Shown here: positions 55,274-64,000 of the stretch, piece by piece
Position numbering within the stretch: the first letter of the stretch is position 1
How the letters are laid out: each line of letters starts with the position of its first letter
Source of the DNA: Desulfobulbus sp.
Lineage (GTDB): Bacteria; Desulfobacterota; Desulfobulbia; Desulfobulbales; Desulfobulbaceae
NCBI GenBank assembly: GCA_031280615.1
Contig: JAITGO010000006.1
Span: 186,001 to 250,000 of the forward strand
Reading direction: 5' to 3'
DNA: 64,000 nt
Notes under the pieces: model-generated
The model's input: the letters and a program-made list of their open reading frames with translations, nothing else
What the model was told of the DNA's origin: nothing
The model's database searches: none
Position numbers and translations under genes: made by a program

Positions 55274-55407
55274 GCTTGTGCTCCTTCAGCGGCCTTATAG
55301 CGCGATCCGCCGCCCTTGCCAACGAAAAGAGTACTCCTCATTTTGCGGCCAGGATGGTATGCTTTTTTATAGAGTGATCTTCCATCGCCGTTGCCTGGAG
55401 CAGAGCC

Positions 55408-56322
55408 ATGCCTTCACCCTTCCTGATTATTAGCCAGCACCTGAACTTCGAGTCCTTTTTTGCTGATTTTTCGACCTCATTCGAGGCAACAGTGGCAACA
55501 AGCGGCCAAGACGGCCTCGAAGCCCTAGCCCGACCGACGCCCTGGAACGGGATGCTCGTCGCCGCCCGGCTGCCCGACATGGACGGCCTGGAGTTGATCG
55601 AGCAGGTCGACTCGCAGGCCGGCCCCGTGCCCTTGCTCCTGGTGCCGGACGATCGACTGGCCGAGCTGTTGCCGCTGGCCAACAGCCGCTCTGTCTTTCG
55701 GGTGGTACCGGAAAGCACGCCGCCGCACATCCTGGCCGCCATCCTGATCGATACCGTGCGCCAATTCGAACTTCTTCAGCAGGAGCACCGCCTGCTGGCG
55801 CGGATCGAGCAGCTTTCGCTCACCGATTCCCTCACCGGCTGTTACGCCCGGCCGCACATCCCCGGCCTTTTGCACCGGGAACTGCGCCGCTCCCTCCGCT
55901 ATCGCCATCCCCTCTCGATCATCCTCTGCGACCTCGACGGCTTGGCGCGAATCAACGAGGCCTTCGGCCACCAGGCCGGCGACACGGTCTTGGCCGGTTT
56001 TGCCGAGGCTGCGGCTCAGGTGACCCGTCAGGATATCGACACCATTGCCCGATGGGGCGGGGACGAATTTCTGGTGGTCCTGCCCGAGACCCCGATCAGC
56101 GGGGCCGGCCGGGTGGCGACCCGGATGAGGGAGCGATGCGCCCAACTCGGCCAGACCGAAGATGGCCGCACCCTGGCCTGCAGTGCCAGTTTCGGGATCG
56201 CCGGTTTCACTCCGGACAACGCCAAGCGCAACGCCACCGCCGAGGATCTGCTACTGCTGGCCGAGCGCTGTCTGCTCCAGGCCAAGGCCGCAGGCGGCAA
56301 CCAGGTGCTTTGCTGCCCCTGA
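55408..56322 (+). CDS. Diguanylate cyclase with degenerate receiver
   Basis: 304 aa. Residues 1-120 have receiver-like folding, but the phosphoacceptor position is Ala52 (AARLPDMDG) and the N-terminal acidic pair is missing, so it cannot be phosphorylated in the usual way. A short coiled segment leads to a GGDEF domain, GGDEF at 217-221 with all catalytic residues, LTDSLTGCYAR at its start. The RxxD inhibitory site is absent (QDID instead). Predicted to make cyclic di-GMP constitutively or by protein contacts. Confidence 0.88.
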   Translation: MPSPFLIISQHLNFESFFADFSTSFEATVATSGQDGLEALARPTPWNGMLVAARLPDMDGLELIEQVDSQAGPVPLLLVPDDRLAELLPLANSRSVFRVVPESTPPHILAAILIDTVRQFELLQQEHRLLARIEQLSLTDSLTGCYARPHIPGLLHRELRRSLRYRHPLSIILCDLDGLARINEAFGHQAGDTVLAGFAEAAAQVTRQDIDTIARWGGDEFLVVLPETPISGAGRVATRMRERCAQLGQTEDGRTLACSASFGIAGFTPDNAKRNATAEDLLLLAERCLLQAKAAGGNQVLCCP

Positions 56323-56367
56323 GCGCCGCCCTGCCCGGCTTGTCCCGTCGCCTGCCTCCCGTTTCAA

Positions 56368-56790
56368 TCAAGAGCGTTCGATTCTGCCAGGGAGGGCGCT
56401 GCCGTTGACCAGGGTGATTTGGTCGTTAAGGGTCCACATATCGTAGATATAGCCCAACCCGCACAAACCGACGGTGAACAGGTAGAGGACACCGGTCCCT
56501 ATCTTGCCCAGATAAAAGCGGTGGGCACCGAACAAGCCCAGGAAAACCAGGAGCAGCCAGGCCACGTTGTAGTCGATCGGTCCGGGAATGGAGCGGATTT
56601 CCGCTTCCCGGTCCATTCCTGGGATGAGGAAGAGATCGACCAGCCAACCGATGCCCAACAGGCCCAGGGTAAAAAAGTAGATGGTGCCGGATACCGGCTT
56701 GCCGTAGTAAAAACGGTGGGCGCCGATAAAGCCGAACAGCCAGGCGGCATAGCCTATGACCAGGTTGTGGGTGGGGCGGGGAAATTCCAT
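56368..56790 (-). CDS. Double TM2-domain membrane protein
   Basis: 140 aa. Two TM2 units in tandem, each with a GAHRFY motif: GAHRFYYGKPVSGTIYF, then GAHRFYLGKIGTGVLYL, with paired membrane helices about 9-58 and 72-121. TM2 proteins are small inner-membrane proteins of unknown role. The start overlaps nagZ, which ends 37 bases inside it. AGGACA lies upstream. Confidence 0.82.
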   Translation of the reverse strand: MEFPRPTHNLVIGYAAWLFGFIGAHRFYYGKPVSGTIYFFTLGLLGIGWLVDLFLIPGMDREAEIRSIPGPIDYNVAWLLLVFLGLFGAHRFYLGKIGTGVLYLFTVGLCGLGYIYDMWTLNDQITLVNGSALPGRIERS

Positions 56791-57824
56791 GGTTGTTGTC
56801 CTGCGATCATTGCCTTGAAGCGCGCTATACGCGCCAGTGAACACTGAATACGTTGCGGTTCTATCCGGCCGCTGTCAAGCAGGGCCTCGATCGCCTCGAT
56901 GCCTTCCCGCACCGCGTGTTCGGTCGGGCTGAGGTTGTTGCCGACCACCACCACATCCACCCCGGCCAGCACCGCCCGTTGCACGGCTTCGGCATACGGC
57001 CAGCCCGCGCTGATGGCGCGCATCTGCATATCGTCGCTGAACACCACTCCGCCAAACCCGAGTTCCTGCCGCAATTGCCCGGTTACCATGGCCGGCGACA
57101 GGGTGGCCGGAAGCCCGGACGGGTCGAGCCGGCGATTGATCAGGTGTGCTGTCATGATTCCGTCAGCATAGCCTGCGGCCAATATTTGCCGATAGGGTTC
57201 CAGTTCGATTGCCTGCCACTGGGCCGTGGTGTCGACGAAACCGAGGTGCGAATCGCTGCCGGCGCTGCCGTGGCCGGGAAAATGCTTGAGGCAGCAGCCG
57301 ATGCCCCGGCGGTGGTGGGCCTCGATGTAGGCACGGGCATGGGCCACCACCTGGGCCGGATCGGCGCCGAAGCTCCGCTGGTAGCGGCCGATGATCGGAT
57401 TGTCCGGATTGAGGTTGAGGTCGACCACCGGTGCGAAATTGAGGTTAATCCCGTACTCGGCCAATTCCGCAGCCATGCACTCGGCGGCCCGCGCCGTGGC
57501 CGCCACCCCTTCGGCGGCCAGTTCCGCAGCGCTGCGGGAGGGTAAGAAGCCGTTTTTCGGCGCCAGCCGGCAGATTTTGCCGCCCTCCTGATCGATGGCG
57601 ACCAAGGGTGGAATGGCGGCAAATTGACACAATCCGGCGATCAGCTGCTTGAGCTGCCGGGGCGATTCGATGTTTTGCACCGAGCCGTCGACATTGCGGC
57701 TAAAGAGGATCACCCCGCCCAGCCGATCCTCGGCCAAGGACCGGGCAAGCCAATGGTCCGCCTCGACCTCGCGGCCGAGAAAACCGGCCACGAACATCTG
57801 GCCCAGATTCAATTCGCTTCCCAT
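56754..57824 (-). CDS. nagZ: Beta-N-acetylhexosaminidase NagZ (GH3)
   Basis: 356 aa. Removes GlcNAc from anhydro-muropeptides in cell-wall recycling. VAIDQEGG near 75-82, KHFPGHGSAGSDSH at 180-193 with the acid/base His, and the nucleophile Asp264 in VFSDDMQM are all present. No signal peptide, consistent with a cytoplasmic NagZ. It overlaps the TM2 gene. Divergent from the second GGDEF gene across 240 bases. Confidence 0.93.
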   Translation of the reverse strand: MGSELNLGQMFVAGFLGREVEADHWLARSLAEDRLGGVILFSRNVDGSVQNIESPRQLKQLIAGLCQFAAIPPLVAIDQEGGKICRLAPKNGFLPSRSAAELAAEGVAATARAAECMAAELAEYGINLNFAPVVDLNLNPDNPIIGRYQRSFGADPAQVVAHARAYIEAHHRRGIGCCLKHFPGHGSAGSDSHLGFVDTTAQWQAIELEPYRQILAAGYADGIMTAHLINRRLDPSGLPATLSPAMVTGQLRQELGFGGVVFSDDMQMRAISAGWPYAEAVQRAVLAGVDVVVVGNNLSPTEHAVREGIEAIEALLDSGRIEPQRIQCSLARIARFKAMIAGQQPWNFPAPPTTWS

Positions 57825-58065
57825 TGCCTCCCCTTGTCCGGCCTGTTCGCCATCCCTATTCGTCGAAAATTTGACAACCGAATGCCATCCGCTCTCCTCG
57901 ACCGAAAATCGTCAACAGAACCTACCGTTATCATTAAATAATACAAATTATTGTACAACAGGCATGAAAATCGCTTTCTACAGATAATTACTCACTGTGC
58001 GATGCGCTCCGCCTCGAGCGCCAACGCCTCGCCGCCATGTCTTCCAAGCCGATTGTGGGATTGCT
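57825..58065. other. Divergent region between nagZ and a GGDEF gene
   Basis: 241 bases, AT-rich in the centre. AATAAT (57937-57942) and ATTATT (57947-57952) form a small palindrome, followed by TTGTACAAC. No well-spaced -35/-10 pair was found on either strand. No gene. Confidence 0.35.
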
Positions 58066-59070
58066 ATGAACGTGCAAATGCTCGACGATCAAGTTGACTT
58101 TCAGGTTGCCTCCAGGGTGGAAAATCTGCTGTCCGAACTGTACCACTACCGGCACCAATCGGAAAAACTCCAGAAAATCAACACGCTCTATCAGAGGATG
58201 GCGGGAATTCTCGACCTGCCTTCCATGATCGAGGCCTATTCCATCTGGCTCATGGAATTTGTCGACCACGAGTTGATCGGCTACCACAATCCGGCCCGGC
58301 AGCGCATGCACATGTTCTGCTCCCACCACGGGCCCAAGAGACGGGAAGCCATCCAATTGGCGCAGGAAATCTTGGAACAGCCGATGAACCTGACGCCGGA
58401 TGCCACCCAGGCCGCCGGCTTCAAGATCCACAAATGGACGTTCAACGCCGCCGACTGCGAGGGCATGCTGGTCATCCTGACCAAGGGCAAGGCCCTAGTC
58501 GAGGACGAACTGCAATTCATCGACGAGTCCCTGGTCATCCTGGCCGAACCGTTGAAGCGAGCCCTGGAATACGAGGAGATCTTTGCCCAAGCCCACCGGG
58601 ACAGCCTCACCGGCCTGCCCAACCGCTTTGTGTTCAAGGAACGGATCGGCTCCATCATCGAACAGGCCCGCCGGCACTGCCGGCCCCTCACCCTGGCCGC
58701 GCTTGACCTGGATCGTTTCAAGGCGGTCAACGACACCATGGGCCATTTCATGGGTGACCAGGTGCTGAGACAGGTTGCAGAGGCATTGCAGCGGGAAATC
58801 CGTCTCTCCGACCTGCTGGTCCGCATGGGCGGCGACGAGTTTCTCCTGGTCCTGCCCGACACCAGCCTGCAAGATGCCAAATTTCTGGCAGAGCGGCTTT
58901 GCCTGGCGGTGGAGCGACTCGATCTTACGACCAAGGCCGGAAAATTGGCGGTCAGCATCGGCTTGATCGAGTGGCGGCCGGACTTGAGTATCCAAAGCTG
59001 GCTCGAACAGGCCGACGACATCCTCTATCAGGCCAAGGCCAACGGCGGGGCGCAGGTGGCGGTCAGCTAG
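58066..59070 (+). CDS. Diguanylate cyclase with N-terminal sensor-like domain
   Basis: 334 aa from ATG 58066 with GTGGGA upstream. A coiled segment about 15-45 precedes a possible GAF-like sensor domain (about 45-165, LMEFVDHELIGYHNPARQRMHMF), then GGDEF from LTGLPNRFVF: GGDEF at 255-259, preceded by RLSD (246-249), the RxxD allosteric site for feedback inhibition by cyclic di-GMP. A second, differently regulated cyclase compared with the gene at 55.4 kb. Confidence 0.9.
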   Translation: MNVQMLDDQVDFQVASRVENLLSELYHYRHQSEKLQKINTLYQRMAGILDLPSMIEAYSIWLMEFVDHELIGYHNPARQRMHMFCSHHGPKRREAIQLAQEILEQPMNLTPDATQAAGFKIHKWTFNAADCEGMLVILTKGKALVEDELQFIDESLVILAEPLKRALEYEEIFAQAHRDSLTGLPNRFVFKERIGSIIEQARRHCRPLTLAALDLDRFKAVNDTMGHFMGDQVLRQVAEALQREIRLSDLLVRMGGDEFLLVLPDTSLQDAKFLAERLCLAVERLDLTTKAGKLAVSIGLIEWRPDLSIQSWLEQADDILYQAKANGGAQVAVS

Positions 59071-59143
59071 CGCCACCTGCAACCGTCCCTGTCGCCGACA
59101 CCGCCAATCAGCCGGCAGGCCGGGAACCTCTCCCGATACCGGC

Positions 59144-59542
59144 TTATTTTTTCGCCAGCTGAATCCGTAGCGGGATGCTGTGCAGCGAGCGTCCTTTTTG
59201 CTCGGTGCGGCCCAGCTGCCAATCCGCGCAGCGCAGGTCGTTGCCGAGCACCTGTTCGATCTCTCCCACCAATCCCTTGATATTGATCACCGGATGCCGG
59301 CCAAAGACTTCCGGCAGGCCGTAGGTCAGGTTGCAGGCCAGGCAGCGCCCCGGCCTCTCGTGCAAGTTAAGGAGAAAATCCAGGGTGTTGGCCTTTTGGT
59401 CGTACCCCGCATAGGTCAAGGCGATGTCGTAGGCGCCTTCGCTGGCATCGCCGAATAGGGCGTCGAAAAAATCATCGGAGCGCTCCGGCGGAAACAACGA
59501 CCGGAGAACCTGTTCCGTAAATACGTGCTCTGGCTGTATCAT
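59144..59542 (-). CDS. Conserved hypothetical protein with CxxC motif
   Basis: 132 aa, no family named with confidence. It begins EHVFTEQVLRSLFPPERSDDFFDALFGDASEGAYDI and contains RCLACNLTYGLPEVFGRHPVINIKGLV, whose CLAC and Gly-rich pattern look conserved. I recall similar proteins in Desulfobacterota under misleading names, but cannot verify this. No signal peptide or membrane helix. It diverges from the helicase gene. Confidence 0.7.
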   Translation of the reverse strand: MIQPEHVFTEQVLRSLFPPERSDDFFDALFGDASEGAYDIALTYAGYDQKANTLDFLLNLHERPGRCLACNLTYGLPEVFGRHPVINIKGLVGEIEQVLGNDLRCADWQLGRTEQKGRSLHSIPLRIQLAKK

Positions 59543-59704
59543 GGGCTGTGGCTCTTTGTCAAAAATCCGTCTGCACTGCGCATCAAACCGAATCCGCCGG
59601 ACTTTAGGCCGCGACGAACCGGGGAGTCTGCGACTTTACCCAGTGGCAGCCGCCGGTGTCAACAGGCATTGCGCCCCTGGTGCCGCTGTGGTAGAAGAGC
59701 GGCT

Positions 59705-61897
59705 ATGCACTCCCCTGTCCTTCCGCTTTTCGATCGGGCCGCGATGCCTTCCTCCTCTTCGTTTGCCGAGCAGCTCAATCGCGCCCAACACGCCGCCGTC
59801 AACCATGGTGACGGCCCCATCCTGGTGATTGCCGGGGCCGGATCGGGCAAGACCCGTACCCTGGTCTACCGGATGGCCCATCTCATCGACCGGGGCGTGC
59901 CGCCCGAATCGATCCTGCTGCTGACCTTCACCCGCCGGGCCGCCCAGGAAATGCTCGGCCGTGCCGCCGAACTGACCGCCGGAACCTGCCGCCGGGTCAT
60001 GGGCGGAACCTTCCACGCCACCGCCAATATCCTGCTCCGCCGCTACGGCCATCACCTCGGCTTGGGCTCCAATTTCACCATCATCGACCGGGGCGATGCC
60101 GAGGGCATCGTCAACCTGCTCAAATCCTCCCTGGGCATGGCTGGGGCCGGCAAGCGCTTCCCCTCTAAACGGGTGGTGCTGAACCTGATCTCCGGAGCGG
60201 TCAACCGGGCGACCACCATTGAGCAACTCGTCTACGGCGACCACATTCATCTTACTGAATTCATAAACGATTTCTACACGATCGCCGAGCATTACCGTCA
60301 GTTCAAGCTCGATCACGGCTTGATGGATTACGACGATTTGCTCATCAACTGGAAGCGGCTGCTGGCCGAATCGGAAGTTGCCCGCGACGAATTGTCGACC
60401 CGCTTCCAGCACATCCTGGTGGACGAATACCAGGACACCAATCTGCTCCAGGCCGAAATCGTGCGGTTGTTGGCCTATCGCCACAGCAACGTGATGGTGG
60501 TCGGCGACGACGCCCAATCGATCTACAGTTTCCGGGGGGCGGATTTTTCCAACATCATGCGCTTTCCTGAGCAGTTTCCCGGCACCGCCATTGTCAAGCT
60601 CGAGGAAAACTACCGTTCCACCGAGCCGATCCTGCAACTGACCAACGACATCATCGCCCACGCCGAGAAAAAATTCGCCAAAACGCTTTTCACCAGTAAA
60701 ACCGACGGCGACAGGCCTCAACTGGTGGCCGCGCCCACCGAAGCCGCCGAGGCGCGCTTTGTGGTCGAGGCCATTGAGCAGCGCCGGCAGGAAGGCGTGC
60801 CGCTCCACGAAATCGCGGTGCTGTTCCGTTCCGGCTTCCACTCGTTCAAGCTGGAGATCGAGCTGGCCAGCCACGCCGTCGACTTCGACAAACGCGGCGG
60901 CCTCAAGCTGACCGAATCGGCCCATATCAAGGATCTGCTCTCCTTTTTCCGGGTGGTGATCAACCCCTGGGACAACCTGAGCTGGAACCGCATCCTGCTG
61001 CAGCTCGACAAGGTCGGCCCCAAGACGGTGCAAAAAATCCTGGCCACCCTCCGGGCCACGGACTCGCCCTTTGCGGCCCTGGCCGCCTACCGGCCGGGCC
61101 CGGCCTGGAAAACCCAGTTCGAACTTTTGACCGCCACCCTGGAGCGATTGCGGCAGCCGGAGCTGACCCCTTCCGATCAATTTGATCTGGTCATGCGCTA
61201 TTACGAGCCGGTGTTTGAAAAAATGTATTACGACGACTATCCCAAAAGGCGCCGGGAACTCGACCAGATCAAGGCCCTGATCGCCGGTTACGGCGACCTG
61301 CAAGCCTTTGTCGACGATACCGCGCTCGACCCGCCCGAAACCGGGGTCGCAGCCGATGCCTTGGCCGACGACACCCGGCTGGTGCTCTCCACCATCCACT
61401 CGGCCAAGGGACTGGAGTGGGACACGGTCTTTGTCATCGGCCTGGCCGAGGGACGTTTCCCCCACCTCAACGCCACGCCGGGCGAACAGTGGGAGGAGGA
61501 GCGGCGGCTGCTGTACGTGGCCGCGACCCGGGCCCGAAACCAGCTCTACCTGACCTACCCCAAAGAGATGGTCACCCCCGACCGGCAGCAGATGCGCACC
61601 GCGATGTCGCCCTTCCTGCGGGAGATCAGCCCCGGCTTATACCGAAGCCTTGACCGGGCCGGCACTGTCACCGCGCCGTTGACCAGCCACTACCAGCCGA
61701 TGGCGTCCCCGGCTTCGATGTCGAGAAAAACCGTGCCCCACCCCGACTATGCCGAGGGGATGCGGGTCAACCATGCCTTTTTCGGCCCCGGCCGGATTGC
61801 CTCGATTCCGGGCCCACGCCGGGTGGAGGTCCATTTCGACCGCCACGGCAGCAAGATCCTCCATCTCGATTACGCCAAACTCGAGCCGCTCGAATAG
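59705..61897 (+). CDS. UvrD/PcrA-family ATP-dependent DNA helicase
   Basis: 730 aa. Superfamily 1A helicase. Q motif LNRAQHAAV, Walker A GAGSGKT at 43-49, TFTRRAAQEM, Walker B VDEYQDTN, GDDAQSIYSFRGA, motif IV EENYRS, and motif VI VAATRAR. The C-terminus carries a Tudor-like tail (GMRVNHAFFGPGRIASI and VHFDRHGSKILHLDYAKLEPL), as in PcrA. ATG 59705 has GAAGAG upstream; ATG 59744 is an alternative. Role: repair and removal of stalled complexes. Confidence 0.92.
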   Translation: MHSPVLPLFDRAAMPSSSSFAEQLNRAQHAAVNHGDGPILVIAGAGSGKTRTLVYRMAHLIDRGVPPESILLLTFTRRAAQEMLGRAAELTAGTCRRVMGGTFHATANILLRRYGHHLGLGSNFTIIDRGDAEGIVNLLKSSLGMAGAGKRFPSKRVVLNLISGAVNRATTIEQLVYGDHIHLTEFINDFYTIAEHYRQFKLDHGLMDYDDLLINWKRLLAESEVARDELSTRFQHILVDEYQDTNLLQAEIVRLLAYRHSNVMVVGDDAQSIYSFRGADFSNIMRFPEQFPGTAIVKLEENYRSTEPILQLTNDIIAHAEKKFAKTLFTSKTDGDRPQLVAAPTEAAEARFVVEAIEQRRQEGVPLHEIAVLFRSGFHSFKLEIELASHAVDFDKRGGLKLTESAHIKDLLSFFRVVINPWDNLSWNRILLQLDKVGPKTVQKILATLRATDSPFAALAAYRPGPAWKTQFELLTATLERLRQPELTPSDQFDLVMRYYEPVFEKMYYDDYPKRRRELDQIKALIAGYGDLQAFVDDTALDPPETGVAADALADDTRLVLSTIHSAKGLEWDTVFVIGLAEGRFPHLNATPGEQWEEERRLLYVAATRARNQLYLTYPKEMVTPDRQQMRTAMSPFLREISPGLYRSLDRAGTVTAPLTSHYQPMASPASMSRKTVPHPDYAEGMRVNHAFFGPGRIASIPGPRRVEVHFDRHGSKILHLDYAKLEPLE

Positions 61898-61911
61898 GCC
61901 GCATTGCCGCC

Positions 61912-63219
61912 ATGCCCGCACCCATGACCTTCCACCAGGCCGAAGACTGGCTGGCCCAACGCCAGCTCTTCACCATCAAGCTCGGCCTGGACCGCACCCG
62001 CAGCCTGCTGGCCGAGCTGGGCAATCCCCAGGATCGGCTGCAGATCATCCATATCGCCGGCACCAACGGCAAGGGCTCGGTGGGCGCGAGCCTGCTGGCG
62101 CTGCTTTCGGCCGCCGGTTTCCGGACCGGCTTCTACTCCTCGCCGCACCTGGTCGACGTCCGGGAACGATTCCGGATCAACGACCGCCTCATCTCGGAAA
62201 CCGATTTCGCCGCACTGATAACCAGGCTGGCCGCCCTGACCGGCAGCCGCGATCACCAGCCCACCTATTTCGAATGCACCACCCTGCTGGCCCTCATGTG
62301 GTTTGCGGAACAGAGGGTCGACGCCGCCATCCTGGAAACCGGCATGGGCGGCCGGCTCGACGCCACCAACGTGGTCACGCCGCGCATCGCCATCATCACC
62401 GATATCAGCCGCGATCACGAACAGCATCTCGGGCCGACCGTTGCCGCCATTGCCGGCGAAAAGGCGGGGATCGTCAAGGCCGAGGTGCCCACCGTCTTTT
62501 CCGGCAGGGCAACCGAAGCGGTAGCGGTGATCGAGGCTCGTTGCCAACAGGTGCACAGCCCGCTGGCGCTGTTCGGCCGCGATTTTTCGGCCCAGACAGC
62601 CGCGCCCGGCACATTCAACTACCAAGGCCCCACCGGGAAAAAGCTGGCGGCTCTACCCCTGATGCTCCAGGGCGCCCATCAGGTGGTCAACGCCGGAGTG
62701 GCCCTGGCGGCGCTCGAGCTGCTGGCACCGATTTTCCCGGTTCCTCCCAAGACGATTGCAACCGGCTTGCGCCAGGTCCGTTGGCCGTGCCGCATGGAAC
62801 TGCTGGCGGTCCGGCACCGGGGAAAGGACCTGCGGGTGCTCCTGGACGGCGCCCACAACGAGGCGGGCGTGGTCGCGCTGGCCCAGGCGCTGCGTGCCGA
62901 CTACCCCGACTGCCGGCTGTTGCTGATCTGGGGCAACATGGCGGACAAGCACATGGGGCCGCCACTTCTCGACCTCCTGGCCCTGGCGAAAACGGTGATG
63001 CTCACCCGCACCGAGTCGCCGCGCTTTGCGGCGCCGCAGATGCTGCATGCCAGCCTGCCGCCCGCACTCCGCGCCAGGACCGACTGGTGCGATACCGTGG
63101 AACAGGCGGTGGAGCGTATGTTGGCGCAGGCGGAACCCGACGACCTGGTCTGCGTGGCCGGTTCGCTGTACCTGGCGGGCCGAGTCCGCCGGATACTGGC
63201 CGGAGGTCCTGCTGCGTGA
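61912..63219 (+). CDS. folC: Folylpolyglutamate / dihydrofolate synthase (FolC)
   Basis: 435 aa. P-loop GTNGKGSV at 50-57, then FYSSPHLVDVRERF, LETGMGGRLDATNVV, ITDISRDHEQHLG, KAGI, and LDGAHNE in the C-terminal domain. Attaches glutamates to folates. 14 bases after the helicase gene, and its stop overlaps the start of the HNH gene by four bases (GTGA), so the three are probably one operon. No SD at the ATG. Confidence 0.94.
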   Translation: MPAPMTFHQAEDWLAQRQLFTIKLGLDRTRSLLAELGNPQDRLQIIHIAGTNGKGSVGASLLALLSAAGFRTGFYSSPHLVDVRERFRINDRLISETDFAALITRLAALTGSRDHQPTYFECTTLLALMWFAEQRVDAAILETGMGGRLDATNVVTPRIAIITDISRDHEQHLGPTVAAIAGEKAGIVKAEVPTVFSGRATEAVAVIEARCQQVHSPLALFGRDFSAQTAAPGTFNYQGPTGKKLAALPLMLQGAHQVVNAGVALAALELLAPIFPVPPKTIATGLRQVRWPCRMELLAVRHRGKDLRVLLDGAHNEAGVVALAQALRADYPDCRLLLIWGNMADKHMGPPLLDLLALAKTVMLTRTESPRFAAPQMLHASLPPALRARTDWCDTVEQAVERMLAQAEPDDLVCVAGSLYLAGRVRRILAGGPAA

Positions 63220-63527
63220 AGCACGAAGCATACTTTCCCCTGGACGCCATCGACGAAGCCCTGATCAAGGCCGAGCGCAACAAGGCCAGAGCTTTGCGCA
63301 AAAGCCGCTGGTGGCAGCAGAAAACCGCCTCCGGCACCTGCTGGTACTGCGGCCGGCAGGTCGGCTACCATAACCTGACCATGGACCATGTCATTCCCTT
63401 GACCCGGGGCGGCCGCAGCACCAAGGACAATCTCGTTCCCTGCTGCAAGGAGTGCAACAACAAAAAAAAATCCCTGCTGCCGGTGGAGTGGGAGGAATAC
63501 ATGGCGGACTTGCACCGCCGCACATAA
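63216..63527 (+). CDS. HNH endonuclease-like protein
   Basis: 103 aa from GTG 63216 with GGAGG nine bases upstream. A zinc-ribbon HNH domain: Cys42-x2-Cys45, the catalytic DH at 57-58 in MDHVIPLTRGG, Asn72, and Cys77-x2-Cys80. A basic helix (about 18-34) precedes it. Stand-alone HNH proteins of this size cut or nick nucleic acid, or bind RNA; the target here is unknown. Coupled to folC. Confidence 0.85.
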   Translation: MKHEAYFPLDAIDEALIKAERNKARALRKSRWWQQKTASGTCWYCGRQVGYHNLTMDHVIPLTRGGRSTKDNLVPCCKECNNKKKSLLPVEWEEYMADLHRRT

Positions 63528-63790
63528 GCCCCGCCTTCCAGCCCTCGATATTGTTCATTTCACTGCGTTGTTTTTTTTATATTTTGCCCAAAAATCAGTC
63601 CTTAAATCTGCTACCTCTCATCCTACGCCGTTTTTTGTACAATGTTGGCGACAGGCAACCTGGATTTTCCCGCCAATTCATGCGATTTCTGCGTTTCCAG
63701 CCAAGGAGGAAGGCCGTGACATCCTTGTTCTCTGGAAAACATTGTGTTAGCCTTTCAGTCACATAGAGTTTCAGCCCCGAGCCGTGAGTC

Positions 63791-64000
63791 GTGAACCGAG
63801 TATTTTACTATCTACATATTCCAGCCGATCAACTCAGCGCCCTCTTGCAGGATGCCGCCTCGGCCGATAGCGATCTGCGCCTTGCCATAGGTGACCAGCT
63901 CCACCGCCTGCTGCTCCGCCAGGGCATTGTCTACGGCCTTAACCTGACCGCCGTCGATTTTGTCCAACGCCGGATCGATGCCGGCGAGGCGCTGGTCGAA
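63791..64000 (+). CDS. Start of a possible FapA/DUF342-family protein (3' end outside window)
   Basis: A GTG at 63791 opens a frame to the window end (70 codons): LHRLLLRQGIVYGLNLTAVDF then RIDAGEALVE. The pattern L-x3-GI-x-YG followed by an acidic GEALVE resembles the N-terminus of DUF342/FapA-type polymer-forming proteins. No good SD is seen (GAGCCGTGAGTC). Only 70 residues are visible, so this is tentative. Confidence 0.4.
   Translation, partial: MNRVFYYLHIPADQLSALLQDAASADSDLRLAIGDQLHRLLLRQGIVYGLNLTAVDFVQRRIDAGEALVE

Noticed and set aside
63528..63790. A c-di-GMP or other riboswitch upstream of the last partial gene, and a 17-codon frame after AAGGAGG at about 63703
   Set aside because: No aptamer consensus could be matched; the micro-frame has no recognisable feature and ends well before the next start. 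The 263 bases hold nothing I can support.

Overview
This 64 kb window is a chromosomal segment of a GC-rich Gram-negative bacterium, most probably a Desulfobulbaceae-like member of the Desulfobacterota (former Deltaproteobacteria). The pointers are lipid A genes (lpxB, lpxC, lpxK, lptE), a DUF2232 membrane protein between rpsR and rplI, a FadR-type TetR regulator, a hybrid CheA, many two-component and GGDEF proteins, a small c-type cytochrome and a long-form HisG. No diagnostic sulfate-reduction gene and no rRNA lies in the window, so the placement is inferred from gene content and order. Coding density is high. I saw no insertion sequence, prophage, CRISPR array, tRNA or rRNA.

Layout. 1-10 kb: end of a six-hairpin-glycosidase-like protein, corA, mobB, asmA-like gene, MFS exporter preceded by a tiny lipoprotein-like ORF, flavin reductase, rtcA, small cytochrome c, then a gene-poor patch with an Hsp20 remnant. 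10-16.6 kb: a leftward purDE-tsaC-hpt operon in which purD and purE are one reading frame, a divergent TetR/FadR-like gene with a recognisable operator, then leftward greA, a DegT aminotransferase and rpoH. 16.7-21.2 kb: lepA, leftward hisI-hisG-engB, and an FKBP isomerase with a clear promoter. 21.4-28 kb: a chemosensory cluster (hybrid cheA, cheW, cheB, cheR, response regulator) followed by mazG. 28-36.3 kb: rpsF-rpsR-DUF2232-rplI, dnaB, leuS, lptE and dusB. 36.3-40.4 kb: leftward Sel1 protein and a MoxR/VWA (CbbQ/CbbO-like) pair. 40.5-47 kb: PHP phosphoesterase and an NtrC-type regulator, then leftward nadK-proC, lpxC and lpxK. 47-52 kb: complete livKHMGF branched-chain amino acid ABC operon. 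52-54.5 kb: Gfo/Idh/MocA oxidoreductase, lpxB and an Smr protein. 54.5-59.5 kb: DUF493 pair, two GGDEF proteins, TM2 protein, nagZ and a conserved hypothetical. 59.7-64 kb: UvrD/PcrA helicase, folC, HNH nuclease and the start of a possible FapA/DUF342 gene.

Most of the window is housekeeping: translation, replication, nucleotide, histidine and proline synthesis, lipid A and transport. The less ordinary parts are the PurD-PurE fusion, the self-contained chemosensory cluster without receptors, the CbbQ/CbbO pair without an obvious client, the Gfo/Idh gene beside lpxB, the FadR-like palindrome and a few small or eroded genes. I did not find a clearly new multi-gene system; the strongest leads are listed with checks.
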